From Heliocidaris tuberculata (taxonomy: Eukaryota > Echinodermata > Echinoidea > Camarodonta > Echinometridae), in assembly GCA_025618425.1 (NCBI GenBank), contig CM046836.1, positions 22,859,981 to 22,923,980 on the forward strand: a stretch of 64,000 bases of DNA. Direction: 5' to 3'. This document shows, one piece after another, positions 46,440 to 57,946 of this stretch. The notes below the pieces were generated by a model that did no database searches, was not told where the DNA came from, and saw only the letters and a program-made list of their open reading frames with translations. The stretch's first letter is position 1; each line of letters opens with the position of its first letter. A program made the translations under genes and the position numbers.

Positions 46440-46930
46440 TTGTAGAGGTGGAAAGAAGTTACCATTGGCATCGCGTAACAGTTAGACTCCAGTCTAGACC
46501 AAGCTTAAACTCTAGATGTAACTGTTAGAGCCTATGTGGGGCTGTGTCAACTTCGACCTCTTATCTAGGTAAAAACACTGTCAGAATAATCGACAAAATT
46601 CTGAGAAAATATTTCCTTTTACATTTTAAGATGATAAAACGTCTGATTTCCTGACAATTCTTTCAAAGTTCAATTAGATTATCACCTTCATCAAGCGAAA
46701 TTTTCAGGCTGTTTTTGGCTGGCGATGTTGCTTGAGAATGCACACTCGCCTAGTACTAGACTATAGATGTAGAGCTCTATGGGAGGCAATTTCGATGGTA
46801 CAGAGGTCTGGTGTGCAAGTGTACGAGGTTATTCATAAATAACCTTGCAACATGTGTGAGGGGATGTTGAGAGTAGAGTAGATCTAGACATCTATGCCAT
46901 GAACATGATGAAGCGTGTTAACTTTTTAGA
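46440..46930. repeat. Duplicated segment in the UBC9 upstream region
   Basis: 46085-46330 and 46550-46745 share order and wording: GGTAAAAACAC...CAGAATAATC, ATACTTCCCTTTTA / ATATTTCCTTTTA, AAGATGATAAAA, ATCACCTTCATCAAG and AAATTTTCAGG. This is a direct repeat about 460 bp apart. Confidence 0.65.
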
Positions 46931-46934
46931 TCAA

Positions 46935-47365
46935 AACATTCGATCTAACATTAGATCTATGATGGGGAGCCCAATGACTGTGCACGTTAGATTTCACTTG
47001 AAATTGAACAAGAATTTCTTTAATATTCCTCAAATACCTAATCTTATATTATTCCTGATATTAAAGAGTAAGTGTATAAAAAATTAGAGCAAGAAAAATG
47101 AAATTTTAACCAAAAAAAGGCGGCCTTGTCATTTTGACATTGAAAAAACGATGGTGCCCATGTCCTGAAAGACATTTCGGGGCTTGTGAATAAAATTACT
47201 GAAATGAGAGTTTAAGACCTTTTTTCAATATTTTGACTTGTTCTGGGGCATGAATATCTTTCAATATAATGAAGACGAAAAGTTAGTGTTCGTTGCATCT
47301 TTTGTTTTTATCTGAATCTCGCAGTTACACATGTGCACAGACTTGGGCACTCTAACAGTTTAAAG
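46935..47365 (+). repeat. Dispersed repeat, inverted partner of 53320-53815
   Basis: ATGATGGGGAGCCCAATG at one end and CACAGACTTGGGCACTCTAAC at the other. In between, AATTTCTTTAATATTCC and TTTTGACATTGAAAAAACGATGG are shared with the complement of 53320-53815. It is non-coding: stop codons in all frames. Confidence 0.8.
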
Positions 47366-47401
47366 TTAGGCTTGGCCACTCAACACTTTTGCGAGCCATT
47401 A

Positions 47402-47979
47402 TTAAAGGGAAATCCAACCGTAATAGCAAGTTGCTTTGTAAGAAAGAGGAAAAATCAGAGAAGTTTGAACGAAATCGGACAAGTAGTAAGAAAGTTATGA
47501 TTTTTTGAAAGTTGTAATCACTATTTGCATATATGGGAATTTCAAATTGGCTGAATAGGTAATGTCACTGTGATGTAGCTGTGGACAATTCCCCAATTCG
47601 CTCTAACACGCAAAATGACTAAAATGTCACTTTTTTTTCAAAATGCATTACTCAGTAGGATCTTTTCGTTCATGAGGATCTATAACAATATGCTATCTGA
47701 TTGTGAGTACTGCCCGAGGGTAAAGGCACCTCAAAGAAAACCTCAAATTAATGATATTTTTGTGTACGACAAATGGGAGAGTTGTGACAAAAATGTCACA
47801 ATTGACTCACCAAATTGCCAATTTGAGATTCGCATACATGTAGATGTAGTGATCTCATTTTTCAAACATCCATAACTTTCTCAGTCCTTGTCCGATTTCT
47901 TTCAAACGTTCACCATCCTGTTTTTATTTTTCTGCTTTCATACAAATCATCTTATTACCAAGGTTGGATTGCCCTTTAA
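47402..47979. mobile_element. TTAA-flanked MITE, family C
   Basis: TTAAAGGGAAATCCAACC ... GGTTGGATTGCCCTTTAA, 578 bp. Arms of about 130-200 bp pair with moderate divergence. Solo right ends of the same family are at 40588-40618 and 59395-59507. Confidence 0.88.
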
Positions 47980-48242
47980 TGACGATGTCTATGGGGAGTG
48001 AAACAGTGGTAGCTATAGTCTACTGGCATGACTGGTAGATCTAAGATTACGTTACATCTCAGCTATTTCACAAGAATGCCAAATCTTTTTTTTTTCTTCT
48101 TCTTCCACGATCTGAACTTTTGATGACAATGATGGTGAAGACTCTTTCAGTTTCAGTTGACCTGTTGACTACTGAATTCTCAAATTCCCATAAGGTTAAC
48201 ATGGTTAATACAGGGATCACATAGTTCCCGTATGCACACAAT

Positions 48243-48664
48243 TAATTCCGAAAATTCTGTCTCTTGTTCGTTAGCTCTTCACTTAGAGACAGAAACGGTT
48301 GTATCACTCTGCTGTGCAAACCGAATACACATTGACTTACACACTAATAACAGTTTGAATACGGCTGCAAAATTTTCAAACAGAGAATACCTTGGACCCT
48401 GAATTACCACAAAAAGGAGCTTTAAACGAATTATTCAGTCAAATTGGTAAGCTGAACTGATTCCTTAAATAGTAGAGCCTAGGCCTAACCAATTCAATAA
48501 TAATATGTAGGGTCTAGATCTAGATATATGATTTATGAAGAAAAATCAAATTATTGCAATTTTCCAACTACACATCGGCGTGTAGTCGGTTTGCACAGCA
48601 GAGTGATGTGACCATTTCTGTCTAAGTGAAGAGCTAACGAACGAGAGACAGAATTTTCGGTCTA
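48243..48664. mobile_element. 9-bp-TSD TIR element (TAGACCGAAAATTC family), copy 1
   Basis: Left TAATTCCGAAAATTCTG and right CAGAATTTTCGGTCTA. The TIRs extend about 90 bp (TCTCTTGTTCGTTAGCTCTTC, CACTCTGCTGTGCAAACCG). Flanks GCACACAAT (48234-48242) and GCAAACAAT (48665-48673) are a 9-bp target-site duplication with one mismatch. No coding capacity. Confidence 0.9.
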
Positions 48665-48722
48665 GCAAACAATGGGTTAAAACAAAATCAAAACTTGCTT
48701 AGCCAGTTTCAGCGTTTATCAT

Positions 48723-49169
48723 TAGACCGAAAATTCTGTCTCTCGTTCGTTAGCTCTTCACTTAGAGACAGAAACAGTCATATCACTCTGCTGTGCTGTG
48801 CAAACCTAATACACATTGACTTACACACTAATAACAGTCTGAATACAGCTGCAAGATTTTCAAACAGAGAATACCTTGTCCTTGGACCCCGAATTACCTG
48901 AAAAAGGAGCTTTAAACAAATTACTCAGTCAAATTGGCAAGTTGAACCGATTCCTTAAATAGTAGAGCCTAGGCCCAACCAATTCAATAATTATTGTAGG
49001 GTCTAGATAGATATATGAGGCTTATGACTTTATGAGGAAAAATCAAATTATTGCAATTTTTCCAACTACACATCGGCGTGTAGTCGGTTTGCACAGCAGA
49101 GTGATACGACTGTTTCTGTAGTCTAAGTAAGTGAAGAGCTAACGAACGAGAGACAGAATTTTTGGTCTA
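48723..49169. mobile_element. 9-bp-TSD TIR element, copy 2
   Basis: TAGACCGAAAATTC ... GAATTTTTGGTCTA, 447 bp, flanked by GTTTATCAT at 48714-48722 and 49170-49178, a perfect 9-bp duplication. Same orientation as copy 1, which ends 58 bp upstream. The internal region (GGAGCTTTAAAC, GGGTCTAGATAG) matches copy 1. Confidence 0.93.
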
Positions 49170-49239
49170 GTTTATCATTAGACATGTTAGTGAATGCGAC
49201 AATGATTTCATTCACCCCTTTCTCTCAGTCTCAGGACTC

Positions 49240-49720
49240 TCTTCACTTTCCCCTGTAGGCTTTAGATAATTAGATCTACACTCTAACGTTAACAGTTAAC
49301 TTTTTTTTACAGTCTAACATTAATATTTATATTACAGACCATGCAGACATAGACATAGTCTAGTCTACCCTAAATAACTTATTAATGTTTAACGGTTTAA
49401 CTTTTTTAATGTTAATGTTTATGAACTTTAAATTTATGTTTAGGTCTATAGATCTAGAGGTCTAGAGTTCTATAGATCTAGACCTAGATCTATAATTAGG
49501 CCCTAATACTATAGGATTTTCAAATTAAAAATAAAAACCTTAGTCTACAAATAATACTAGAATTAGATCTAGTAGAAATGCAATTATAAAGCTTAACTTA
49601 AGTTGTTTTCATCATCACCAACACTGAACAGTCGGAACAGAAAAAAATTAAAAAAAATAAAAAATAAAACCAAGATAGTCTACCTAGTCTAAAGAAAAAT
49701 ATGAAAATCATGAAAATACT
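49240..49720. other. TCTAGA/GATCTA-rich spacer
   Basis: Many overlapping AGATCTA/TCTAGA words at 49446-49495 and around 49560. It falls within the presumed UBC9 leader intron. No other feature seen. Confidence 0.35.
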
Positions 49721-49723
49721 CAC

Positions 49724-50120
49724 CACAAAATTACACGGCTAAATGGCTGAAATAAAGTTAGGACTCTTGTCTCGGTGCATAGAATTTGTCAATGGAACCA
49801 CATACATCAACTAGAAACTTCAGTTATCTACTTCATTGACAACAGAACACGACAAAAATGCTGTGAAGTTAAGTGTGTGTGTAGTTTTCATTCAACGGCA
49901 ATCTTCCAGTCATTGTATTGCGCCTCAAAGCTCATTCATAACGCACGTAAATTCACGTTGATAATCGCGATTACCGAGCTGCATGCATGGGCAATTTCGT
50001 GTACAAAAAATGAACGTGAAATCAGCAAAGGTCACGTGATATGAATGAACCGTGCCATGGATCACTGAGAGAGGGCGCAAATAATCTCTTTCAACGCAAC
50101 GCGCTCTGATTGGGGTTGTT
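49724..50120 (-). promoter_or_regulatory. Candidate UBC9 leader exon and promoter
   Basis: On the minus strand a good donor (GTG|GTGAGTATT) ends a possible leader exon at 49724. Upstream the sequence is locally richer in CpG. At about 50108 there is a CCAATCA box (minus strand). The AT-rich MITE field resumes beyond. The link to UBC9 is inferred only from the unspliced-looking acceptor near 45878. Confidence 0.3.
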
Positions 50121-53100
50121 GTTATTTTGCGAATAGAGATTTTTTGGGGGGAAATATCATTGTTTTTAGAATATACAGGTTGAATTATTGCAGGTTAACA
50201 ATGGGGGAAACTGAAAAATGAGAATATATTAGAAATGGATAAATGTAATTGTGGCTTTTATTGCAGCTTGTCTAACTGATTTCTCAAACTACCTTTAATA
50301 GTCTAGATCTCCTTGTAAAAAAATCTCAAGTTAGGACTAGCTGCATGTATTACCTCCTTGCTCATTTTAATTGTTTAACCCAATTCAAAAACAAAAGGAA
50401 AATAATGTTCATAGTAATACAAGGGAGGCAAATATTTTTACACTAAACAATTTCTAAGTGCCTGAAAATATCCGAAGTGTTTATAGAAACCAAATGCCAC
50501 TTCCAAAATCCCCCCCCCCCCCTCTATCTGTTTATATGACCGTTTATATCACCTATAAATAGTCCGTCATAATAACCAAATCATTCTACATGTATATTAT
50601 ATCTGCAGTGTCAAAGGGGCCATTCACCAAAAAGTTTGCCTCGCGGTATGATCATTTCCATTTTTTCAAATTACCGAATTTCAAAATGCCATCTTCTGAA
50701 TAAGTTACATATAGGATAGACTCAGCAGTCCATCATGTTATTTTCATTCACATTCAAGTTATATGCAATCTGAAAATAAATACTTTGTGTATTTGAGATA
50801 ATTCATGTTAAATTGGGTTTTGCAAGGGTACGTCCCCCCCCCCCCCTGGATCCACGACTGCATCTTGACGCACAGGTCGCAGTTATAATCACGTTAATCA
50901 CGTTAAAGTAATAACAATACACACACTCTCATTATTTCCATTTTAAAAAACATTTTCTATTTATATTTTATTTCATTGAATTCATCTTGCTTGCATCTTA
51001 ATGGCAAACAGTCATAAAATATGATGCCAGAATATCATCATATTCAAAACAAAGCAAACTATCATCAACAGTTGATGAATAAATGACAGAAATTTATTGA
51101 TAATATCTTGCATGTGTAAATCCAAAACATAATGGATTAGTAGGCCTCCCGTTCTTCCAGATTTCAACCCAAAGCTGGATGTAAGCTAGGTTGAGTTGAG
51201 TTAAACAAATCAAATAAGACTAACTTTCAGTTTCCCTCGATCTGCAAGAAAACATAAAGCTACTCTATTTTAGTGAGCTTACATAATATATGTAGATCCA
51301 TGGGAGCGTCGAGTTAAACTGAACTCGTATAATACAGGCCAATGAGTTGAGTTATGACTTTTTAACACTATTAAAAAACCCCTCAATGCTGTAAAGAAAG
51401 GATTTCAAACGTAACAAAAATTAATTGTGACACTAAAGCCATACAATGACCCCACATCATAATACTTAAAACAAAAAACAGAAAAATCATCAAAATCTAT
51501 ACAACTACATGCATTTACTTGTCAAAACTTAAACAGGACCAATCACAAGAAATTATTTTGATCTGGGATTGTATAGTACACTACATTCACGGACGTGTAG
51601 AAGAACAGCCATTGGCTGAAGCAAGTGTTGCCGTGTTGAAAAAAAATAAAATGAAATGAAAATGAAATTCAGAGTTTCAGCTTCAAATATCACTTCTACA
51701 AAACATGTACATTTAATCCTCAAGCATGTGAATGTCCAAACTAATTTGGGGCGATTTAACAACTTCTGACGTTTATACAAATCATTATATTTTTATTTAG
51801 GTGACTGACCTTCTTCAACATTACGACATACTTAATGCTTTGGGTTCACATAATCCTGAAGGAAAATAATTCTTAAGCACATGAAAATTATCTGCATTGC
51901 TCAATAACGGTGGTGAGAAATATTGCAAGAAAAATACAAACATTTTAAATGCATGCATGATTATCCAAATATGCTATAAACTTGCAGCACAGCATACTTG
52001 GAAGAAAAAGTATCATAGAAAAAAAATTGAATCAAAGTTTACATCTACGTCCTCAGTCAGAGCGAGAAATTAGTAGTAATCAAGGGCTCTTCATTATCAA
52101 AGACAGTATATATTATATAATGTCGGTGGGGTGATAAAACCTCGTAACTCAAAAATGTAAGATTTTCAAAAGAGCAAGAAAACTTTTACAATTAACACAG
52201 TAAGCGAATTGATGACCTTCTTTATACAGATCGCTCGTGGCATTATTCATTCAGATATATGCACTACATGGGTTTTATCTGAACATCAAATTAGTCTGTA
52301 AATACAAAATTATGAAGAAGAAAACAATTGTTCAGAAAATGAGTTAAGAGGTTTTATCACTCCACTGACATAAGCGAAATAACACCATATGAAAGAGTGA
52401 TATCAAAACAAAACAATTTGCCTTTATATAAATTTTTACAGATTCATACTCTTATGTACTCGGATAGGTCCACCCTTTTTCCAGTAACAATGATTTGTAC
52501 ATTGTACTATATAACATGTAAAGTAATCATTTACATAATAATTTGACAAGGCTGAGGAGTGACAGTGTTTCTATTCAAAATTTGTAACTGCTGGATGCAA
52601 CCTATTCAATAGTACATTGGATCCAGCAAATTGTGAGCTGAGATAATAGCCCTCTGGAAATGCCCTCACATCTTGATTCTTTGAAGAAGATGACATAATA
52701 GCCCCTCCCCTGAAGTATCACATATATACTCTGTAATCTGTCTTCCACAATCTTTACAAAAGTAAAGTCATGTGAATTTCTAAATGATTACAAATCAAAT
52801 ATGTAAACCTAGTACATACATCTGTACAAACTTGTATTTCACAAAACGACAATCCAATAATAATTGTGTAGCAACAGGAGGTTCTTCATATTTTCAAATC
52901 ATGAACAAAAATACATTTGATAACCACTTTCAATGCCACATAGTGGCTCCAATGGCTACAAAAATTACAAGGGACCAGCCCTGGCCTGCTTCTCATCTAT
53001 ACTCCTACCAAGAAAGGTTGTACGACACATGTTCCAGCGACAATTACTCTGTGGCAGTTTCGTACACTGACCAAATTCTTAACTTCACCCCAAGATCAAA

Positions 53101-53310
53101 CACTATAGCTAACCCACTTTTACATTTATAGGCTCATCCAGATAAGCTTGTACTCCAATATAGCTTTTTAGATGGATCAATAGGTTTTCGGTGTATCAGC
53201 GGGGGTTTGTCCAGTCTAGATCATTCATACATAATTCACTTTCAACTCTGATACTCTAGTAGCATAGCAAGAGTTGAAGACTCCCTGAATAAGGTAATCT
53301 AGCTAATTTG
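50121..53310. other. Intergenic, nothing recognised
   Basis: AT-rich. C runs at 50511-50522 and 50836-50848. Gene-sized ORFs are absent; the longest frame, 52784-53131 (+), resembles nothing I know. GGTGGGGTGATAAAACCTCG (52127) and GAGGTTTTATCACTCCAC (52350) are inverted, suggesting one more foldback at 52120-52375. Confidence 0.35.
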
Positions 53311-53319
53311 TGTATGGCT

Positions 53320-53815
53320 AGAGTGCCCAAGTCTGCGCAGCGCCCTTGTCTGCGCACACGCGTAACTGCGCGATTCTAACGAAAAAAAAATGCAAGGAAC
53401 ACGAACCTTTCGTCTTTATTACAGCGATAGATATTCATTTAAGAAACGAGTCAAAATATTGATAAAAGGGTCTTATTTCAGACATTTTATGCATAGGCCT
53501 CAAAATGTTGTCTTTCTCGTCAAAACTCCCGAACTGCGTGTAAAATGAATGAGTGCGCAGACATGGGCACCATTGTTTTTTTCAATGTCAAAATGACACG
53601 GCCGCCGTTTCATGTGAAAATGGAATAGTTCTTGCTCTAATTTTAATTAGATTTTTCGCACACTTACTCTTTAGAATATCAGGAATAATATGAAATTAAG
53701 CAATAGTGGAATATTAAAGAAATTCTTGTTAAATTTTAGGTCAAATCTTAGGTGCGCAGACATAGGGCTCCCCATCATAAATCAAATCTAATTCTTGCTT
53801 AGAGCGATTTGGGTG
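53320..53815 (-). repeat. Dispersed repeat, inverted partner of 46935-47365
   Basis: GAGTGCCCAAGTCTGCGCAG at the left and GGGCTCCCCATCAT at the right. The complement follows the order of the partner copy. This copy is longer and retains CpG/TGCGCA-rich stretches (CTGCGCACACGCGTAACTGC). Confidence 0.8.
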
Positions 53816-54014
53816 TCTCTTTTACACAAGCGAAGCAGTGCATTTGTGACACAGTCCCACAAAGGCTTGGTCCCATAAGTGACCTAACCCTAAGCCTTAA
53901 ACCTAGAACCCAATATCAACCCTAACCTTAACCCTATAATATTATTTTATTCTTTGACAAAATAAAGCCCGAAGCAATTGTCGCCGGAGCATATGTATAA
54001 AGTTGGAGCACCAC

Positions 54015-54022
54015 AACAACAA

Positions 54023-54058
<36 letters not shown>
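54015..54058. repeat. Poly-A tract preceded by (CAA)n
   Basis: CAACAACAAC then about 36 A. Confidence 0.95.
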
Positions 54059-54061
<3 letters not shown>

Positions 54062-54333
54062 AGCTTGACTAGATTCTGACCCAACAGAGTAAACAGTATG
54101 AAAAAAGCAAAAATAAATCAAGTTTTTGAATTCTACACCATGATAATCATAATTCTAAGCCTGTGACCATACAAATATGACAGTGTGAACCTCCACCCTT
54201 TCTTGCTTCATATACATATATGCTTCCATCAAAATAACCATAAATACACAAACAGGATATCTATCTTGATATTAATTTCATCCATTCATATCACAGTGCA
54301 GTATAATCAACAAAAGATAGTACTCTATCACTT

Positions 54334-54335
<2 letters not shown>

Positions 54336-54402
<67 letters not shown>
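54336..54402. repeat. (AT)n microsatellite
   Basis: About 33 AT dinucleotides. Poly-Tyr/Ile frames over it on both strands are artefacts. Confidence 0.97.
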
Positions 54403-54408
<6 letters not shown>

Positions 54409-54510
54409 CATAATGTAAATGCTAAGAAAATATACATCATGATCCTCATTTGTTGCCGATGTGCATTTGCAATAAAACAGGAATAGAAGAGAAAGGCACA
54501 CATTACTACC

Positions 54511-54660
54511 AGGGCCCCATTTCATAAAACTTGTTATCAATATCAAGTTACAGTAACTGTTACAAGCTACTGAAATCCTTGAATTTGTTTGGCTGAGAGC
54601 AAATTTGCCATAGTAATGGGGCAGTTTGTTACTGATAACAAGTTTTATGGAACATGGCCC
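54511..54660. repeat. Foldback element, TTATCAATAACAAGTT family
   Basis: AGGGCCCCATTTCATAAAAC and GTTTTATGGAACATGGCCC ends, 150 bp. The loop carries CTACTGAAATCCTTGAATTTG. Confidence 0.88.
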
Positions 54661-54874
54661 AGATCTAGGATAGGCTACCAGTAATCACTATTTTTGGCAC
54701 ATTCATGATAATACATATTGTGTCATCACCTTGGGAAGATCTTTGTGTACATTATTCACAAAACTAAACATCGGTCAGTATTCATAACTTTAATTTAGTT
54801 CACTGATTTATGGAGCGCCAAGTGTCCACCTCCTCATCCCATAAAAAGTACCTTAATTCTGTTACTAAAATGAG

Positions 54875-54876
54875 CA

Positions 54877-54907
<31 letters not shown>
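54875..54907. repeat. Poly-A tract
   Basis: About 30 consecutive A. Confidence 0.97.
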
Positions 54908-54911
<4 letters not shown>

Positions 54912-55056
54912 GTTTACATGAAATCAATTTCTCGCTTTCCATTTCATGAATGGATTCATTTCATTTATTCAATTTGGCACATACAAAATTACAGTAATTT
55001 CTATACATCAAAAACTTGACACCTGGCACTTCATAGATCAGTCTACTAAGTTAGAC

Positions 55057-55210
55057 CAGGGCCTTGTTTCATAAAACTTGTTATCAATAACAACTGCCCC
55101 ATTTCTATGACAAATTTGCTCTAAGCCAATCAGATGCAAGTTTTTCAGTAGCTTGTAACGGTTATTGTAACTTGTTATTGATAACAAGTTTTATGAAATG
55201 GGGGTCCTGG
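55057..55210. repeat. Foldback element, TTATCAATAACAAGTT family
   Basis: CCAGGGCCTTGTTTCATAAAAC and GTTTTATGAAATGGGGGTCCTGG ends. The loop runs in the opposite orientation to 54511 (CAATCAGATGCAAG). Confidence 0.88.
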
Positions 55211-56102
55211 GTTATGAAAAGGAGCCATCAAGTGAGAGCATACATCTAGCCCTACAGAATGGAGAGCATCTTTTTCAAAGCAGGCAATACCAAACCCTGT
55301 CCATCATAATAAGATGCTTGGATCCAACCATATAGACACATACTGTTTGAGAATTATGTGAACAGCCTCACTACTATGTTCCAGCACCATTTTATTCCAA
55401 CAAGAGATGAAGCACACGATGCCCCAATTTTAATAGTCAAAACACAAAACTGCAATATGCATTAGTGTCCGAAAATTAGATTGTCTCATGTTATCAATAA
55501 TCAGACGTCATCTTCTGTCTATTATTCATACTGTAAAAGTGGAAATATTCACGCTATTAATTTTAGCACTCGGCAGAGTAAAGTGAATTTCAGGTGTTTT
55601 TAATATCGCAGCTGTGCACCAACTCATGGGCAAATAATTACATGAATAAAATATTTGCATGTTTTTATTTTCGTGTTTTTTAGTCTGAAAGGTATACATA
55701 ACACATTGATTATGTGGTTTACTATGTAAAAAAAAAATTACATTATTTCATTGAATGTCGTTATTTATAACTACTGCTTTTCAAATACTTCCACACAAAA
55801 ATATTGCATAAAATGATACATTACCCTGACCTTGTTCTTTTCTTCACATAAATTCTCACAAAAACGTGTGCTACAATATATATTTGTACTGAAGCACTGA
55901 AGCAATGCACTACATGTGCATGCACTACTGCAGGTATCCTGGAAAAAACGAAGTGTACATATTAAAAACCATGACTTTTTAACAAATGATGGCATCTGGG
56001 CACAAAAGCAATCATCTGTCATCTACCTGGGATCTTCATGTATCTGGCTATAGGAAAATATACAAAAAGTTTCACTTAAACTTTGAAAGCTGAATGCTTG
56101 TA

Positions 56103-56671
56103 CAGGGTGGCCCAGAAAGAATGCAACACCTGAGATCTGCAATTTCAATGACATCACTGACACAATATCATTAGTTTTTGTTGTATTGGGTAGAAAATTC
56201 TTTTCCAAGTAAAAGACACTAAGATCATCAATTTGGGGTAAGGTTTTTTATTCTACGATTATTTTTGTGAGGTAAAAGTAATTTTCAAAATTTGCTATCT
56301 TTGCAACCATACGTAGTCAGGCTTGAGGCAGCGAGAAATTTGCTTATGAAAGCTTCCCATACAGTCAGCTTTTTTGACATATATATGACTGCTCGCGCTT
56401 TGAAAACGAAGACAAAATGGATGAAATGGAGATTGTATGAAAAGCCGTCATGTGGAAATTTCTCGCTGGCTGTGGTTGAGCAAATTTTGAAAATTACATT
56501 GCCTCACAAAAATAGCAGTAGAATCGAAATTAAACCAAAATTGATGATCTTGGGGTAATTTTACTCAGAAAAGGATTTTCTACGCAATAAGACAAAAACT
56601 AATGATATTTTTGAAATGCATGATGTCGTTGAAATTACAGATCTCAGGTGTTGCATTCTTTCTTATGCAGA
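56103..56671. mobile_element. Long foldback with mariner-like end
   Basis: CAGGGTGGCCCAGAAAGAAT at the left; the right arm complement begins CTGCATAAGAAAGAATGCAAC. Arms of about 195 bp pair closely: GCAACACCTGAGATCTG, ATATCATTAGTTTTTGT, AAGATCATCAATTT, ATTTTTGTGAGG. They enclose about 180 bp. The CAGGGTGGCCCAGAAAG end is of the type seen on Tc1/mariner elements, but no transposase ORF is present. Confidence 0.85.
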
Positions 56672-57004
56672 TAGTGCTACTGAAAAGCAGCTGTTTTAAA
56701 TACCACTTGTTGTACTAAGCTACCAAAATTATTTTTCACGGGTTGCAAAACTTGTATGTGGTGGTATATCTTCAGTCTCAAATTGTGTGCAAGCCTAAAA
56801 ATAGCTGTTGAATGAAATGAAAGTTTTGCAAAAACATCTTCTAACAAAAATTTACAGAGTGGGATCAGATTGGATTCCAATATAGCTATCTCTCCCTCAA
56901 AGTATAATTGGGACCAATGACCGTCAAAAATAGATAATGAACAGCTAGTATGTGTAAAATTGACACCAGTATACTTTAGCCAAACATTCTAGGAGGGACA
57001 GTTA

Positions 57005-57283
57005 AAGAGTATGAAGGAAATAGAAAGATCAGAACATAAAAACCCAGTAAATGGAATCACTGTCAGACTTTGATTCTATGCAAGTGTGTGTGCGTATGGG
57101 TAGTCTACTCACAAGCCACTTTTACCTTCATTTAGTGAGTATAATTATAAGCTTGATTTTTTTCCCTTTTAAAGATGTTAGTAATTGAAGCTGATTTTTT
57201 AATATACTACTCTGATCTTGGGATCAGTGTAGTATATTAAAAAATGATCAGAGCAAAATATTTTAGGGTGACTGGTTCCCTTT
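57005..57283. mobile_element. TTAA-flanked MITE, family E, internally deleted copy
   Basis: GTTAAAGAGTATGAAGGAAATAG at the left matches 59724-59745, and GTGACTGGTTCCCTTTAA at the right matches the family end. A perfect hairpin TAATATACTAC...GTAGTATATTA is at 57199-57242. Confidence 0.7.
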
Positions 57284-57377
57284 AAATTCTATCTATTGGC
57301 AGTATTTCTTGAATGCTCATTAGACTAGGTACAGAATGCTTTAGAAGACATTGCACATCTTTCAGATTTTGTCAGTT

Positions 57378-57900
57378 CTAGTAATCGTAATTGTTCTGGG
57401 TCTTGTTCCTTGACCGGGTTTCTAAACTTATCAAGGGGAGAGAACGTGTCATTACAAATACAGTGAATGGAAGAAGATAAACAACACAGTCCCCAGAACA
57501 CAACGGAGACAACAACTGATTACTGGTATCATATCTACATGTATGCATGATTATAGGATCAAACAATGAAGATAACTTCAGTAACTGTTCTTGGTCTTGT
57601 TCCTGGTCCAGGTTCCAACCCCACCCAGGGGAAGGAACTAGTCGCCATGTATATGCATATAGTGACTGAAACAAGAGAAACAACTCAGTCCCCACTATAA
57701 TATTGGAATAAAACTGATCATCGTATCTATGGTTATAGGTTATATCAATGAAGATTAATCAGTAATTGTTCTTGGTCTAGGTCCTGGGCCAGGTTTCGAA
57801 CCTACCCAGGGGAGGGAACTAGTCACCACATATCCGTGCAGTGATTGAAACGAGAGAAGCAGCACATTCCCCAGAACACAATAGGCATGAGACTGATTAT
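57378..57900. repeat. Three tandem, diverged units overlapping the TMEM220 last exon
   Basis: TTGTTC[C/T]TGG[T/C]CTTGTTCC...ACC[G/A]GG...AGGGGA recurs at about 57390, 57590 and 57770. Each is followed by AGT...CAGTGA[T/A]TGAAA...GAGAAACAAC...CAGTCCCCAGAACACAA and ACTGAT. Unit length is about 180-200 bp. The third unit includes coding sequence of the last TMEM220 exon (57823-57946), so the other two look like tandem copies of that exon's 3' half. Confidence 0.75.
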
Positions 57901-57946
57901 GAGTGTTAACCACATGACCACGCTGATCTGTCCAGTTGATGTACCA
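57823..57946 (-). CDS. TMEM220: TMEM220 last coding exon
   Basis: Acceptor TTTTCCTACAG. Encodes GTSTGQISVVMWLTLIISLM and PIVFWGMCCFSRFNHCTDMW, stop TGA at 57825-57823. Its 3' half is the third unit of the tandem array downstream. Confidence 0.9.

Noticed and set aside
54185..54546. Poly-Tyr/Ile ORFs on both strands
   Set aside because: Translation of an (AT)n microsatellite.
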